From Peptococcus simiae (GTDB lineage Bacteria; Bacillota; Peptococcia; Peptococcales; Peptococcaceae), in the NCBI RefSeq assembly GCF_046097595.1, contig NZ_JBJUVG010000003.1, positions 90,147 to 154,146 on the forward strand: a stretch of 64,000 bases of DNA, in the 5' to 3' direction. A program made the position numbers and the translations under genes. The notes beneath the pieces are model-generated. The model had not been told where the DNA came from and did no database searches. It saw only the letters and a list, made by a program, of their open reading frames with translations. Numbering within the stretch: position 1 is the first letter of the stretch; each line of letters starts with the position of its first letter. Shown one piece after another: positions 56,961-64,000 of this stretch.

Positions 56961-57266
56961 ATGACCAACGGAAACTGGCGGCCCAAGCCGCCTCGTCGTC
57001 CCGGGTCTGATTCTGTCTGGTTTCGTGCCTTTAATGTGGCCCTATCCTTCGGCGTTACCCTGGGTGCCTCACTCTTTATCATGTGGCACCTGGGACAGTG
57101 GATTGACGGAAAAATCGGAACATACTTTGTTTTTACCGCCCTGGGAATCATCATTGCGGTGATTTCGGGCTTCCGTATTTTAATCCGGGAATTGACCCAC
57201 TTTGAAGAAGGGCTTGCATCCGGCCGAAGACCCGATGACCCAGCCAAGAAGGGGGAGACGAAGTGA
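56961..57266 (+). CDS. AtpZ/AtpI-type ATP synthase accessory protein
   Basis: 101 residues. Two membrane helices separated by a short Gly/Asp loop (HLGQWIDGKIGT), as in the small AtpZ-type proteins upstream of atpB that help Mg2+ entry or c-ring assembly. Pro/Arg-rich N-terminus, charged C-terminus. ATG follows CAGGAGG. ATP operon leader gene. Confidence 0.75.
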   Translation: MTNGNWRPKPPRRPGSDSVWFRAFNVALSFGVTLGASLFIMWHLGQWIDGKIGTYFVFTALGIIIAVISGFRILIRELTHFEEGLASGRRPDDPAKKGETK

Positions 57267-57523
57267 CTACGACAACAGGCATCGTGATGGGCTTTTTGCT
57301 TGGCCTAGCTGCCTCTGCCATCAAGATATTTTTGACGGAGCGCTTTTTCATGAACCAGCCCTTGCGAGCCGGTACCGCCTTGGTACTGGTTGTGCGTATT
57401 TTGTTGGATATCGGCGTTCTCTTCGCTATGCACTTTCAACTGTCGGCGATGGTAGCAGCGGCTATTGGGCTAACAGTTGATCCAATTTATTTCTTGACGT
57501 ATATTTGGCGCAAAAAGGGGTGA
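57263..57523 (+). CDS. ATP synthase subunit I-like protein
   Basis: 86 residues from a GTG overlapping the previous stop (GTGA). Three membrane segments and a short basic tail YIWRKKG. Position between an AtpZ-type gene and atpB fits AtpI, the c-ring assembly helper, but the sequence is poorly conserved. Confidence 0.65.
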   Translation: MTTTTGIVMGFLLGLAASAIKIFLTERFFMNQPLRAGTALVLVVRILLDIGVLFAMHFQLSAMVAAAIGLTVDPIYFLTYIWRKKG

Positions 57524-57527
57524 AGTT

Positions 57528-58235
57528 ATGTTTTTAGCAAAGCCGGCCTATGCTGCAGAAGAGATGGGGGCGCCGCAAATTCTTGCCGGCAATGATCAGT
57601 GGTTTATTTCCAGTGATATGGTCACCATGTGGGTGATTATTTTGTGCTTAGCGGTGGTTTGCTTTATTGGCACTCGCCAGATGCGCAAACACCCCACAGG
57701 CCTGCAAAATATCCTGGAAACGATTGTCGAATTACTGCACGGAATTGTCGTCGATATTATGGGAGAGACCCGCGCCAAGCGGTATGGCCCTTTCCTGATG
57801 ACCTTTTTCATTATGATTTTATGCTCGAACTATATTGGCCTTTTGCCGTTATCCGGCATGCACATACCCGGGTACATTGCGCCCACCGCCAACTTATCTG
57901 TTACGGCAGGGTTGGCAATCATCGTTATCGTCGGGTACTTTGTCATCGGCTTTATGGATGGACGGATGGCTTTTATCAAACATTTCTTCTTAACACCGAT
58001 GTTACCCATGAACCTGCTGGAAATGATTACCCGGCCGCTTTCCCTGGCCATTCGTCTTTACGGCAATATTTTCGGGGAAGAAATGATCATCGGTGTGCTT
58101 TTCGGTATTTTACCCTTTTTCTTACCACTGCCGATGTATGCTTTATCTATCCTATTCGGCGCCATCCAGGCGTATGTATTTACCCTGCTGGCATGTATTT
58201 ACTGGGAAGAAGCATCTAACCGGGAAGGCCACTAG
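57528..58235 (+). CDS. atpB: ATP synthase subunit a
   Basis: 235 residues, membrane stator that forms the proton path with the c-ring. PMNLLEMITRPLSLAIRLYGNIFGEEMI contains the essential Arg, and QAYVFTLLACIYWEEA ends the protein. The N-terminus is short and outside. ATG follows GGGGTGAAG. Confidence 0.95.
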   Translation: MFLAKPAYAAEEMGAPQILAGNDQWFISSDMVTMWVIILCLAVVCFIGTRQMRKHPTGLQNILETIVELLHGIVVDIMGETRAKRYGPFLMTFFIMILCSNYIGLLPLSGMHIPGYIAPTANLSVTAGLAIIVIVGYFVIGFMDGRMAFIKHFFLTPMLPMNLLEMITRPLSLAIRLYGNIFGEEMIIGVLFGILPFFLPLPMYALSILFGAIQAYVFTLLACIYWEEASNREGH

Positions 58236-58283
58236 GCCCTTCCGCGCAGACAGATCATTTTTATTTTAAGGAGGATGTATTAC

Positions 58284-58520
58284 ATGGAACTGACAATGGG
58301 TTTAATTGCAATTGGTATGGGCCTGGCCCTCGGGCTGGCTTCACTTGGTGTAGGGATCGGGCAAGGGATTGCCACCGGTCATGCGGCAGAATCTATGGCA
58401 CGTCAACCGGAACTGGCCGGCACCATTCGTACGACCCTCATCATCGGTCTAGCCTTCATGGAAGCAGCTGCTATTTACGCGCTCTTGATCGCTTTCATGC
58501 TCTTCACCAAAATCGGTTAA
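58284..58520 (+). CDS. atpE: ATP synthase subunit c
   Basis: 78 residues from ATG 58284 (AAGGAGG at 9 bp); ATG 58275 is too close. Helix 1 is GVGIGQGIATGHAAESMARQPE; helix 2 carries the ion-binding Glu in AFMEAAAIYALLIAF. The Ser/Thr that follows Glu in sodium-type c subunits (ESTGIY) is Ala-Ala here, so a proton-coupled ring is predicted despite the Gln in helix 1. Confidence 0.95.
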   Translation: MELTMGLIAIGMGLALGLASLGVGIGQGIATGHAAESMARQPELAGTIRTTLIIGLAFMEAAAIYALLIAFMLFTKIG

Positions 58521-58574
58521 GCGATTTTTAAGAGACTGGATCAGTTTTAGCGTGAGCAGAAAGGAGGGTTTTCG

Positions 58575-59069
58575 TTGCAAATATCCTTACCGCAAATTAT
58601 TGCCGCTATAGTCAACTTTTTCGTCCTGCTGGCGATTTTGAAGGTTTTCCTATACAAGCCGGTCTTCAATATGCTGGAGGCCCGCAAAGCGGAAATCGAT
58701 CAGAACTTAAGCGAAGCGGAACGTGCGCGCGAGGAAGCCGGTGAGCTCAAACGGCAGTATGAAGTCGAGCTCAAGGAAGCCAATACTAAGGCCCAGGCCA
58801 TCATCAACGAAGCCACCGAACTGGGTGAGAAAAACCGCACCGATTTAATTGCAGAAGCAAGGGCGGAAATCACCCGGCTGAATGAACGCGCCAAAGCAGA
58901 CATCGCTCGTGAAACAGAACAGGCCGCCCAGCGCCTCAAGGCAGAAGTAGCCAATATTGCGATTGATGCTGCCGAAAGTGTGCTCAAAAGAGAGGTTAGC
59001 CAGGCCGAGCATGAACAGGTCCTGGATCAATTTATTGCAGAAGAAATAAGTGCGGGGATAGCAAAATGA
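58575..59069 (+). CDS. atpF: ATP synthase subunit b
   Basis: 164 residues from a TTG with AAGGAGG at 7 bp. One N-terminal membrane helix (IIAAIVNFFVLLAILKVFLY) followed by a long charged helix (about 35-150) that dimerises as the peripheral stalk. Overlaps atpH by 4 bp. Confidence 0.94.
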   Translation: MQISLPQIIAAIVNFFVLLAILKVFLYKPVFNMLEARKAEIDQNLSEAERAREEAGELKRQYEVELKEANTKAQAIINEATELGEKNRTDLIAEARAEITRLNERAKADIARETEQAAQRLKAEVANIAIDAAESVLKREVSQAEHEQVLDQFIAEEISAGIAK

Positions 59070-59632
59070 GAGACAGTAAACTCGCCAACCGCTACGCCCG
59101 CGCCTTAATGATCCTTTCGGACTTACCGGAAGAGCAGGAAGCCATCGCCCAAGACCTTGACCTGGTGGTGGACACCCTGCATAAGAATGAAGACCTGGCC
59201 GCTGTCTATACCGGCGTCCAGTTCTCGAATGTTGACAAAAAAGCGGTGGTGCGTCAGATTTTTGATGACACAGTTAGTGAAGATATTTTACATTTTCTGT
59301 TGCTCCTGGTGGATAAATCTCGCACCGACTATATTTTTGATATTCATGAAGCCTTTGTCACCCTGATGGATGAAGCCAAGGGTATTGTCGATATGGACTT
59401 GGAAACGGCCTTTCCCCTAGATGACCAGGCCCTTGACCGGGTCAGAGAAGGCCTGGCCCAGGCCAGCCAAAAGCAGGTCCGCCTGCATGTCACTGTGAAT
59501 CCGGACCTCATTTGCGGTATCCGGGTCCAGTATGGCGACTATATTATCGACAACTCTGCAAAGGCTAAATTGGAAGCCCTGCGTCGGGACTTGGTGCAGG
59601 GGTATAAGAAGACGGAGGTGAGGGACAATTGA
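59066..59632 (+). CDS. atpH: ATP synthase subunit delta
   Basis: 188 residues. Links F1 to the b stalk. N-terminal ANRYARALMILSDLPEEQ helix bundle, C-terminal VNPDLICGIRVQYGDYIIDNSAKAKLE is the family signature. ATGA overlap with atpF, TTGA overlap with atpA. Confidence 0.94.
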   Translation: MRDSKLANRYARALMILSDLPEEQEAIAQDLDLVVDTLHKNEDLAAVYTGVQFSNVDKKAVVRQIFDDTVSEDILHFLLLLVDKSRTDYIFDIHEAFVTLMDEAKGIVDMDLETAFPLDDQALDRVREGLAQASQKQVRLHVTVNPDLICGIRVQYGDYIIDNSAKAKLEALRRDLVQGYKKTEVRDN

Positions 59633-61143
59633 GCATCAGACCAGATGAAATTAGTTCAATATTAAAAGAACAAATCCGCGATTACGATCAGGCTGTTGAA
59701 ACCTCCGAAGTGGGTACTGTTATTGAGGTTGGTGACGGGATTGCGCGCGTGCACGGCCTATCAAATGCCATGGTCAATGAGCTCCTTGAATTCCCCGGCG
59801 GCGTGCAAGGCATGGCGCAGAACTTGGAAGAAGACAATATCGGCTGTATTATTTTAGGGGACTTTAGCCATATCAAAGACGGCGACCCGGTCAAGCGGAC
59901 CGGGCGGATCGTTGAAGTGCCCGTCGGTGAAGCCCTGATTGGGCGGGTGGTTAACGCCATCGGCGAACCGATTGACGGCAAGGGCCCCCTGGATACGGAT
60001 AAAACCCGGCCGGTAGAAAATGTGGCCTCCGGGGTTATCACCCGGAAAGAGGTCAACGAGCCCCTGCAGACGGGCTTAAAGGCCATTGACGCCCTGGTAC
60101 CCATCGGCCGCGGCCAACGGGAACTCATTATCGGTGACCGGCAAACCGGGAAAACAGCCATCGCGATTGATACCATTATCAACCAGCGCAATGAAGATGT
60201 CATTTGTATCTACGTGGCCATTGGGCAAAAAGCCTCTACTGTGGCCAACGTTGTAAGCCAATTAGAAAGCTTTGGGGCTATGGACTACACCATCGTGGTC
60301 GCAGCAACCGCTGCCGAACCGGCCCCCATGCTCTACCTGGCCCCCTATGCCGGGGCGGCCATGGGCGAAGAGTTTATGTTTAACGGCAAAGACGTCCTCA
60401 TCGTTTACGATGACCTGTCCAAACAGGCCGTCGCCTACCGGGAAATCTCCTTGCTGCTCCGCCGGCCGCCGGGACGGGAAGCCTACCCCGGGGACGTTTT
60501 CTACCTGCACTCCCGCCTTTTGGAACGGGCAGCTAAGCTGGAAGACAAGTACGGCGGCGGGTCGATGACCGCCCTGCCCATTATCGAAACCCAGGCCTCA
60601 GACGTATCTGCCTATATACCGACTAACGTCATTTCCATTACCGACGGGCAGATCTTCCTGGAAACAGACCTCTTCTATGCCGGGATGCGGCCGGCTATTA
60701 ACGCTGGGATTTCCGTATCCCGGGTTGGTGGGTCCGCTCAAATCAAGGCCATGAAGAAAATCGCCGGGAACCTCCGGATTGACCTGGCCCAATACAATGA
60801 ACTGAAGGCCTTTGCCCAGTTCGGTAGTGACCTGGATGAAGCCACCAAGGCCACCCTGGCTCGGGGGGAACGGATTTCCGAACTCCTCAAGCAAAAGCAG
60901 TATAGCCCCATGCCGGTTGAAGACCAGGTAGTCGCTATTTATGCTGTCAGCCGGGGCTATGTTGATGACATCCCGGTAGACGAGCTGGCAAGGTTTGAAC
61001 ACGAACTATTAAGCTACATGAAGGGTGGCCAGACAGCCGATACGGTCTTGAAGGTCATTCGCGAAACGGGCCAGATGCCGGAAGAAACGGAACAAGCCCT
61101 GAAAGATGCGATTACATCCTTTAAAGAAGGCTTCTCCGTTTAG
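59629..61143 (+). CDS. atpA: ATP synthase subunit alpha
   Basis: 504 residues from a TTG that overlaps the atpH stop. Non-catalytic nucleotide site with Walker A GDRQTGKTAIA, Arg finger in the VSRVGGSAQIKAMKK region, and PGREAYPGDVFYLHSRLLERAA. Full-length F1 alpha. Confidence 0.97.
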   Translation: MSIRPDEISSILKEQIRDYDQAVETSEVGTVIEVGDGIARVHGLSNAMVNELLEFPGGVQGMAQNLEEDNIGCIILGDFSHIKDGDPVKRTGRIVEVPVGEALIGRVVNAIGEPIDGKGPLDTDKTRPVENVASGVITRKEVNEPLQTGLKAIDALVPIGRGQRELIIGDRQTGKTAIAIDTIINQRNEDVICIYVAIGQKASTVANVVSQLESFGAMDYTIVVAATAAEPAPMLYLAPYAGAAMGEEFMFNGKDVLIVYDDLSKQAVAYREISLLLRRPPGREAYPGDVFYLHSRLLERAAKLEDKYGGGSMTALPIIETQASDVSAYIPTNVISITDGQIFLETDLFYAGMRPAINAGISVSRVGGSAQIKAMKKIAGNLRIDLAQYNELKAFAQFGSDLDEATKATLARGERISELLKQKQYSPMPVEDQVVAIYAVSRGYVDDIPVDELARFEHELLSYMKGGQTADTVLKVIRETGQMPEETEQALKDAITSFKEGFSV

Positions 61144-61157
61144 AAAGGGGGCAGACC

Positions 61158-62036
61158 ATGGCGAAAACCAGAGAAATAAAAAGGCGCATGACGAGTATCA
61201 CCAATACGCGCCAAATCACCTCCGCCATGAAAATGGTTTCTGCGTCCAAATTGCGTCGTGCACAAGTCTTTGTGGGCGCCGGAGAGCAATACCGGAATAA
61301 GCTGCGGCAGGTCATTGCCCAGGTGGCCCAGGCCAGTGGGCAGATTTTTGACCACCCTCTTTTAGACCAGCGGGAGGTCAAAAAAGCCGGCTTTGTCATC
61401 TTTGCCTCAGACAAGGGCTTGGCCGGCGGCTACAACAGCAACCTCCTCAACTTTGCCCTGGACCAGGTCCAGGCCGCAGAGGCCCGGGGGGCCGCTATCG
61501 GCATTATTGCTGTTGGCCGGAAAGCAACCGATTTCTTCAAAAAGCGCGGTTATACCATTGACTTAGCAGCGCTGGAAACGGCAGATGTGCCGGAGATCAG
61601 TGATTCCAATGAACTCACCAACCACATCATAGAAGCCTATGGGACCGGCTACTATGACGAGGTGACCGTCATTTACCAGCAATTTAAGTCCGCTATGAGC
61701 CAAACGCCTGTAGCGGTCAAGGTCCTACCCTTTGACACAGATGAAATGAGTGGGGAGCAGAAGGATGCCCCCTATACCGATGATTATATTTTTGAACCCA
61801 ATGCCGCCGAGATTCTGGAGGCCTTGCTGCCGATGTACCTGTCCAACCAGCTTTACGCCGCCCTGGTGGATGCCAAGGTTGGGGAACATGGTGCCCGGAT
61901 GACGGCCATGACCGCCGCCACGGATAACGCCACAGATCTTTTGGCTACACTGGAAATCACCTATAACCGAGCGCGTCAAACGGCCATTACCAATGAAATT
62001 ACAGAAATTGTGGCCGGTGCCGATGCCCTGGGTTAG
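61158..62036 (+). CDS. atpG: ATP synthase subunit gamma
   Basis: 292 residues, central rotor shaft. N-terminal REIKRRMTSITNTRQITSAM and C-terminal MTAATDNATDLLATLEITYN RARQ-type helix are the conserved coiled-coil ends. ATG follows GAAAGGGGG. Confidence 0.96.
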   Translation: MAKTREIKRRMTSITNTRQITSAMKMVSASKLRRAQVFVGAGEQYRNKLRQVIAQVAQASGQIFDHPLLDQREVKKAGFVIFASDKGLAGGYNSNLLNFALDQVQAAEARGAAIGIIAVGRKATDFFKKRGYTIDLAALETADVPEISDSNELTNHIIEAYGTGYYDEVTVIYQQFKSAMSQTPVAVKVLPFDTDEMSGEQKDAPYTDDYIFEPNAAEILEALLPMYLSNQLYAALVDAKVGEHGARMTAMTAATDNATDLLATLEITYNRARQTAITNEITEIVAGADALG

Positions 62037-62054
62037 GAGTAAGGAGGAAGCAAT

Positions 62055-63488
62055 TTGAATCAAGGAAAGATTATTAAGTTAGTCGGTCCAGTTGTTGACG
62101 TAGAATTCCCTAGCGGTCAGCTGCCGGGTATCAATAATGCTCTGCATATTTCCTCCGATGAGCAGCCTGAAGACAAAAAGACGGGAAGCGAATTTAAAGT
62201 CGTTTTGGAAGTGGCCGAGCATTTGGGCGGTAACGTCGTCCGCTCAATCGCAATGGAATCAACCGACGGCCTAGTCCGGGGGATGGTGGTTACCGATGAA
62301 GGCAACCCCATTACCGTCCCTGTCGGTGACGGCACCCTGGGCCGGTTGATGAATGTTGTCGGGGACCCCATCGATGAAGCCGGGCCGGTTGAAAGCGAAA
62401 CCCGCTGGCCCATCCACCGCAAGGCCCCGTCCTATGTTGAGCAAAACCCCTCTCAGGAAATCCTGGAAACCGGGATTAAGGTCATTGACCTCCTTTGCCC
62501 CTATGTTAAGGGGGGCAAGACCGGCCTCTTCGGTGGGGCCGGCGTTGGGAAAACCGTCCTCATCCAGGAGTTAATTCGGAACATCGCCTATGAACACGGG
62601 GGCTACTCCGTCTTTGCCGGGGTCGGCGAACGGACCCGGGAAGGGAAAGACCTCCTGGTTGAAATGCGCGAAAGTGGCGTTATCGACAAGACCAGCCTGG
62701 TTTTCGGCCAGATGAACGAGCCCCCCGGGGCCCGGATGCGGATCGCCCTGACCGGGCTGACCGTTGCGGAATATTTCCGGGATGAACAAAACCAGGACGT
62801 GCTCTTATTCATTGATAATATCTTTCGCTTCACCCAAGCCGGGTCAGAAGTATCCGCCCTCTTAGGCCGGATGCCTTCCGCCGTCGGTTACCAGCCAACC
62901 CTGGCTACAGAAATGGGGACCATGCAGGAGCGGATTACCTCCACCGATAAGGGGTCCATCACCTCCGTTCAGGCCGTTTACGTCCCTGCCGACGACTTGA
63001 CCGACCCCGCTCCGGCAACTACCTTCGCCCACCTGGATGCCACCACCGTCCTGGAACGGTCCATTTCTGAAAAGGGGATCTACCCTGCCGTTGACCCCTT
63101 GGCCTCCACCTCACGGATTCTGGACCCCCGGATTGTTGGGGAAGACCACTATGAAGTGGCCCGGGGCGTCCAGGAAGTCCTCCAGGAATACCGGGAACTC
63201 CAGGACATTATCTCCATCCTGGGGATGGACGAACTATCCGATGAAGAAAAACTTATCGTTGCCCGGGCTCGGCGGATTGAACGGTTCTTGTCCCAGTCCT
63301 TCTTTGTTGCAGAACAATTCACCGGTAACCCCGGTCAATACATCCCCCTGGAAGAAACCCTACGGGGCTTCCGCGAAATTTTAGACGGCAAACATGATGA
63401 CCTACCTGAACAGGCCTTCCTGATGGTCGGCACCATTGATGACGCTGTTGCTAAAGCCGAGCGGATGCGGCAAGAAGGCCTGGCCTAG
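62055..63488 (+). CDS. atpD: ATP synthase subunit beta
   Basis: 477 residues from a TTG with AAGGAGG. Catalytic P-loop GGAGVGKTVLIQE, catalytic Glu in VGERTREG, DELSEED-type C-terminal motif DELSDEEKLIVARARRIERF. Hydrolyses or makes ATP at the alpha-beta interface. Confidence 0.98.
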   Translation: MNQGKIIKLVGPVVDVEFPSGQLPGINNALHISSDEQPEDKKTGSEFKVVLEVAEHLGGNVVRSIAMESTDGLVRGMVVTDEGNPITVPVGDGTLGRLMNVVGDPIDEAGPVESETRWPIHRKAPSYVEQNPSQEILETGIKVIDLLCPYVKGGKTGLFGGAGVGKTVLIQELIRNIAYEHGGYSVFAGVGERTREGKDLLVEMRESGVIDKTSLVFGQMNEPPGARMRIALTGLTVAEYFRDEQNQDVLLFIDNIFRFTQAGSEVSALLGRMPSAVGYQPTLATEMGTMQERITSTDKGSITSVQAVYVPADDLTDPAPATTFAHLDATTVLERSISEKGIYPAVDPLASTSRILDPRIVGEDHYEVARGVQEVLQEYRELQDIISILGMDELSDEEKLIVARARRIERFLSQSFFVAEQFTGNPGQYIPLEETLRGFREILDGKHDDLPEQAFLMVGTIDDAVAKAERMRQEGLA

Positions 63489-63496
63489 GAGGTATT

Positions 63497-63907
63497 ATGG
63501 CGGAGAACAAGATACACCTTGACGTGGTTACGCCGCGCGGCGTTGCCTTGAATGTGGACTGCGATCTGGTGGTCGTCACCTCAACCAATGGTGAAATGGG
63601 CTTCATGGCCAACCACGCACCGACGTTGGCCGCCTTAATCCCACAAGTGGTCCGCTATACCGTAGATGGCCAGGAAAACGTCATCTTCGTATCCGGCGGC
63701 TTTGTCGAAGTAAACGACAACACCGTGAGCATCATGGCCCTGGCTGCAGAAACCAGCTCTGAAATCGACTTCAAGCGGGCTGAAGAAGCCAGAAACCGTG
63801 CCATTGCCCACCTCAAAGAAGGCGAGCACTCAGACCGCGTCCGGGCGGAAGCCGCCCTGGCTCGGGCCAATGCCCGTCTCAAAATGAGCGAATACCGCCA
63901 CGGATAA
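63497..63907 (+). CDS. atpC: ATP synthase subunit epsilon
   Basis: 136 residues. N-terminal beta-sandwich (VVTSTNGEMGFMANHAPTLAALIPQ, FVSGGFVEVNDNTVSIMA) and C-terminal helical hairpin (DFKRAEEARNRAIAHLKE). Inhibitory, couples rotation. Last gene of the operon. ATG follows AGGAGG. Confidence 0.95.
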   Translation: MAENKIHLDVVTPRGVALNVDCDLVVVTSTNGEMGFMANHAPTLAALIPQVVRYTVDGQENVIFVSGGFVEVNDNTVSIMALAAETSSEIDFKRAEEARNRAIAHLKEGEHSDRVRAEAALARANARLKMSEYRHG

Positions 63908-63918
63908 ATGCATATATT

Positions 63919-63950
63919 AAGCGTCTCAGCCACCAGCAGAGACGCTTTTT
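63919..63950 (+). terminator. Terminator of the ATP synthase operon
   Basis: AAGCGTCTC / GAGACGCTT stem with an 11-nt loop, followed by TTT. The remaining 50 bp of the window hold no recognisable feature. Confidence 0.85.
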
Positions 63951-64000
63951 TATTATTTAGATTTTTACTGTAAGGAAAAGTATAAAAATAGAGTAGGTAG

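Noticed and set aside
1..64000. CRISPR arrays, insertion sequences, prophage or integrative elements
   Set aside because: No spaced direct repeats, transposase, integrase, phage structural or conjugation genes were seen on either strand; tRNA-Ser has no adjacent integrase or duplicated 3' end.

Overview
This window reads as chromosomal DNA of a strictly anaerobic, Gram-positive-type Bacillota (Clostridia/Peptococcia-like; genus not assignable from sequence alone). The basis is the long Bacillota-type SRP RNA with an Alu-like 5' domain, AGGAGG ribosome sites with many TTG/GTG starts, HisZ-dependent HisG, FabK/FabT-type fatty acid synthesis, a Veg protein, a B/F-type sigma factor with an RsbW-like partner, and oxygen-defence genes typical of anaerobes (rubrerythrin, superoxide reductase, AhpC/AhpF, glycyl radical enzyme). 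The DNA is G+C-rich apart from one A+T-rich patch at about 53.4-54.7 kb. No insertion sequence, prophage, integrase or CRISPR array was seen.

Layout. 0-3 kb: end of a sodium:solute symporter followed by lutB-lutC (lactate oxidation). 3-8 kb: an esterase-like hydrolase, the ahpC-ahpF peroxide system and a secreted stalk-domain protein. 8.1-18.7 kb: a 13-gene fatty acid operon, acpP-accBCDA-fabT-fabH-fabK-(fabX-like)-fabD-fabG-fabF-fabZ, read from one promoter overlapped by three TTTGAT-N-ATCAAA palindromes that resemble FabT operators. 18.7-24.5 kb: mntP, a second stalk-domain protein, a Fic-fold protein lacking its catalytic histidine, an sdpR-sdpI pair with a perfect 21-bp inverted repeat, glutathione peroxidase, trmB and a thioredoxin. 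24.7-32.9 kb: cysE-cysS, superoxide reductase, a deoxyinosine glycosylase-cupin fusion with a nicotinamidase, a dicarboxylate symporter, fetAB and apbE. 33.7-40.6 kb: the histidine operon hisZGDCBAFIE, with no hisH. 40.6-43.1 kb: rplI, veg, rubrerythrin, tRNA-Ser(GGA). 43.2-48.7 kb: a glycyl radical enzyme cluster (activase, enzyme, XRE-cupin regulator, divergent SLC13-type permease) with no assignable substrate. 48.8-53.4 kb: SRP RNA, panE-like reductase and an operon of two PspC proteins, a CbiX-like chelatase, an RsbW-like protein and a sigma factor. 53.4-54.7 kb: an A+T-rich divergent pair, a membrane protein and a secreted protein. 54.7-63.9 kb: comEB, a MazG-like pyrophosphohydrolase, UDP-GlcNAc 2-epimerase and the complete ATP synthase operon.

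The most unusual points are: (1) the glycyl radical enzyme, whose active-site loop reads GCVVP where known dehydratases have GCVEP; (2) a HisF without HisH whose ammonia-gate and HisH-contact residues have changed; (3) a FabX-like iron-sulfur flavoprotein inside a FabK-type operon, a candidate route to unsaturated fatty acids; (4) a Fic protein that has lost both the catalytic His and the inhibitory Glu; and (5) an RsbW-like/sigma module without RsbV. These are readings from sequence motifs and remembered family consensus; no database search was run.
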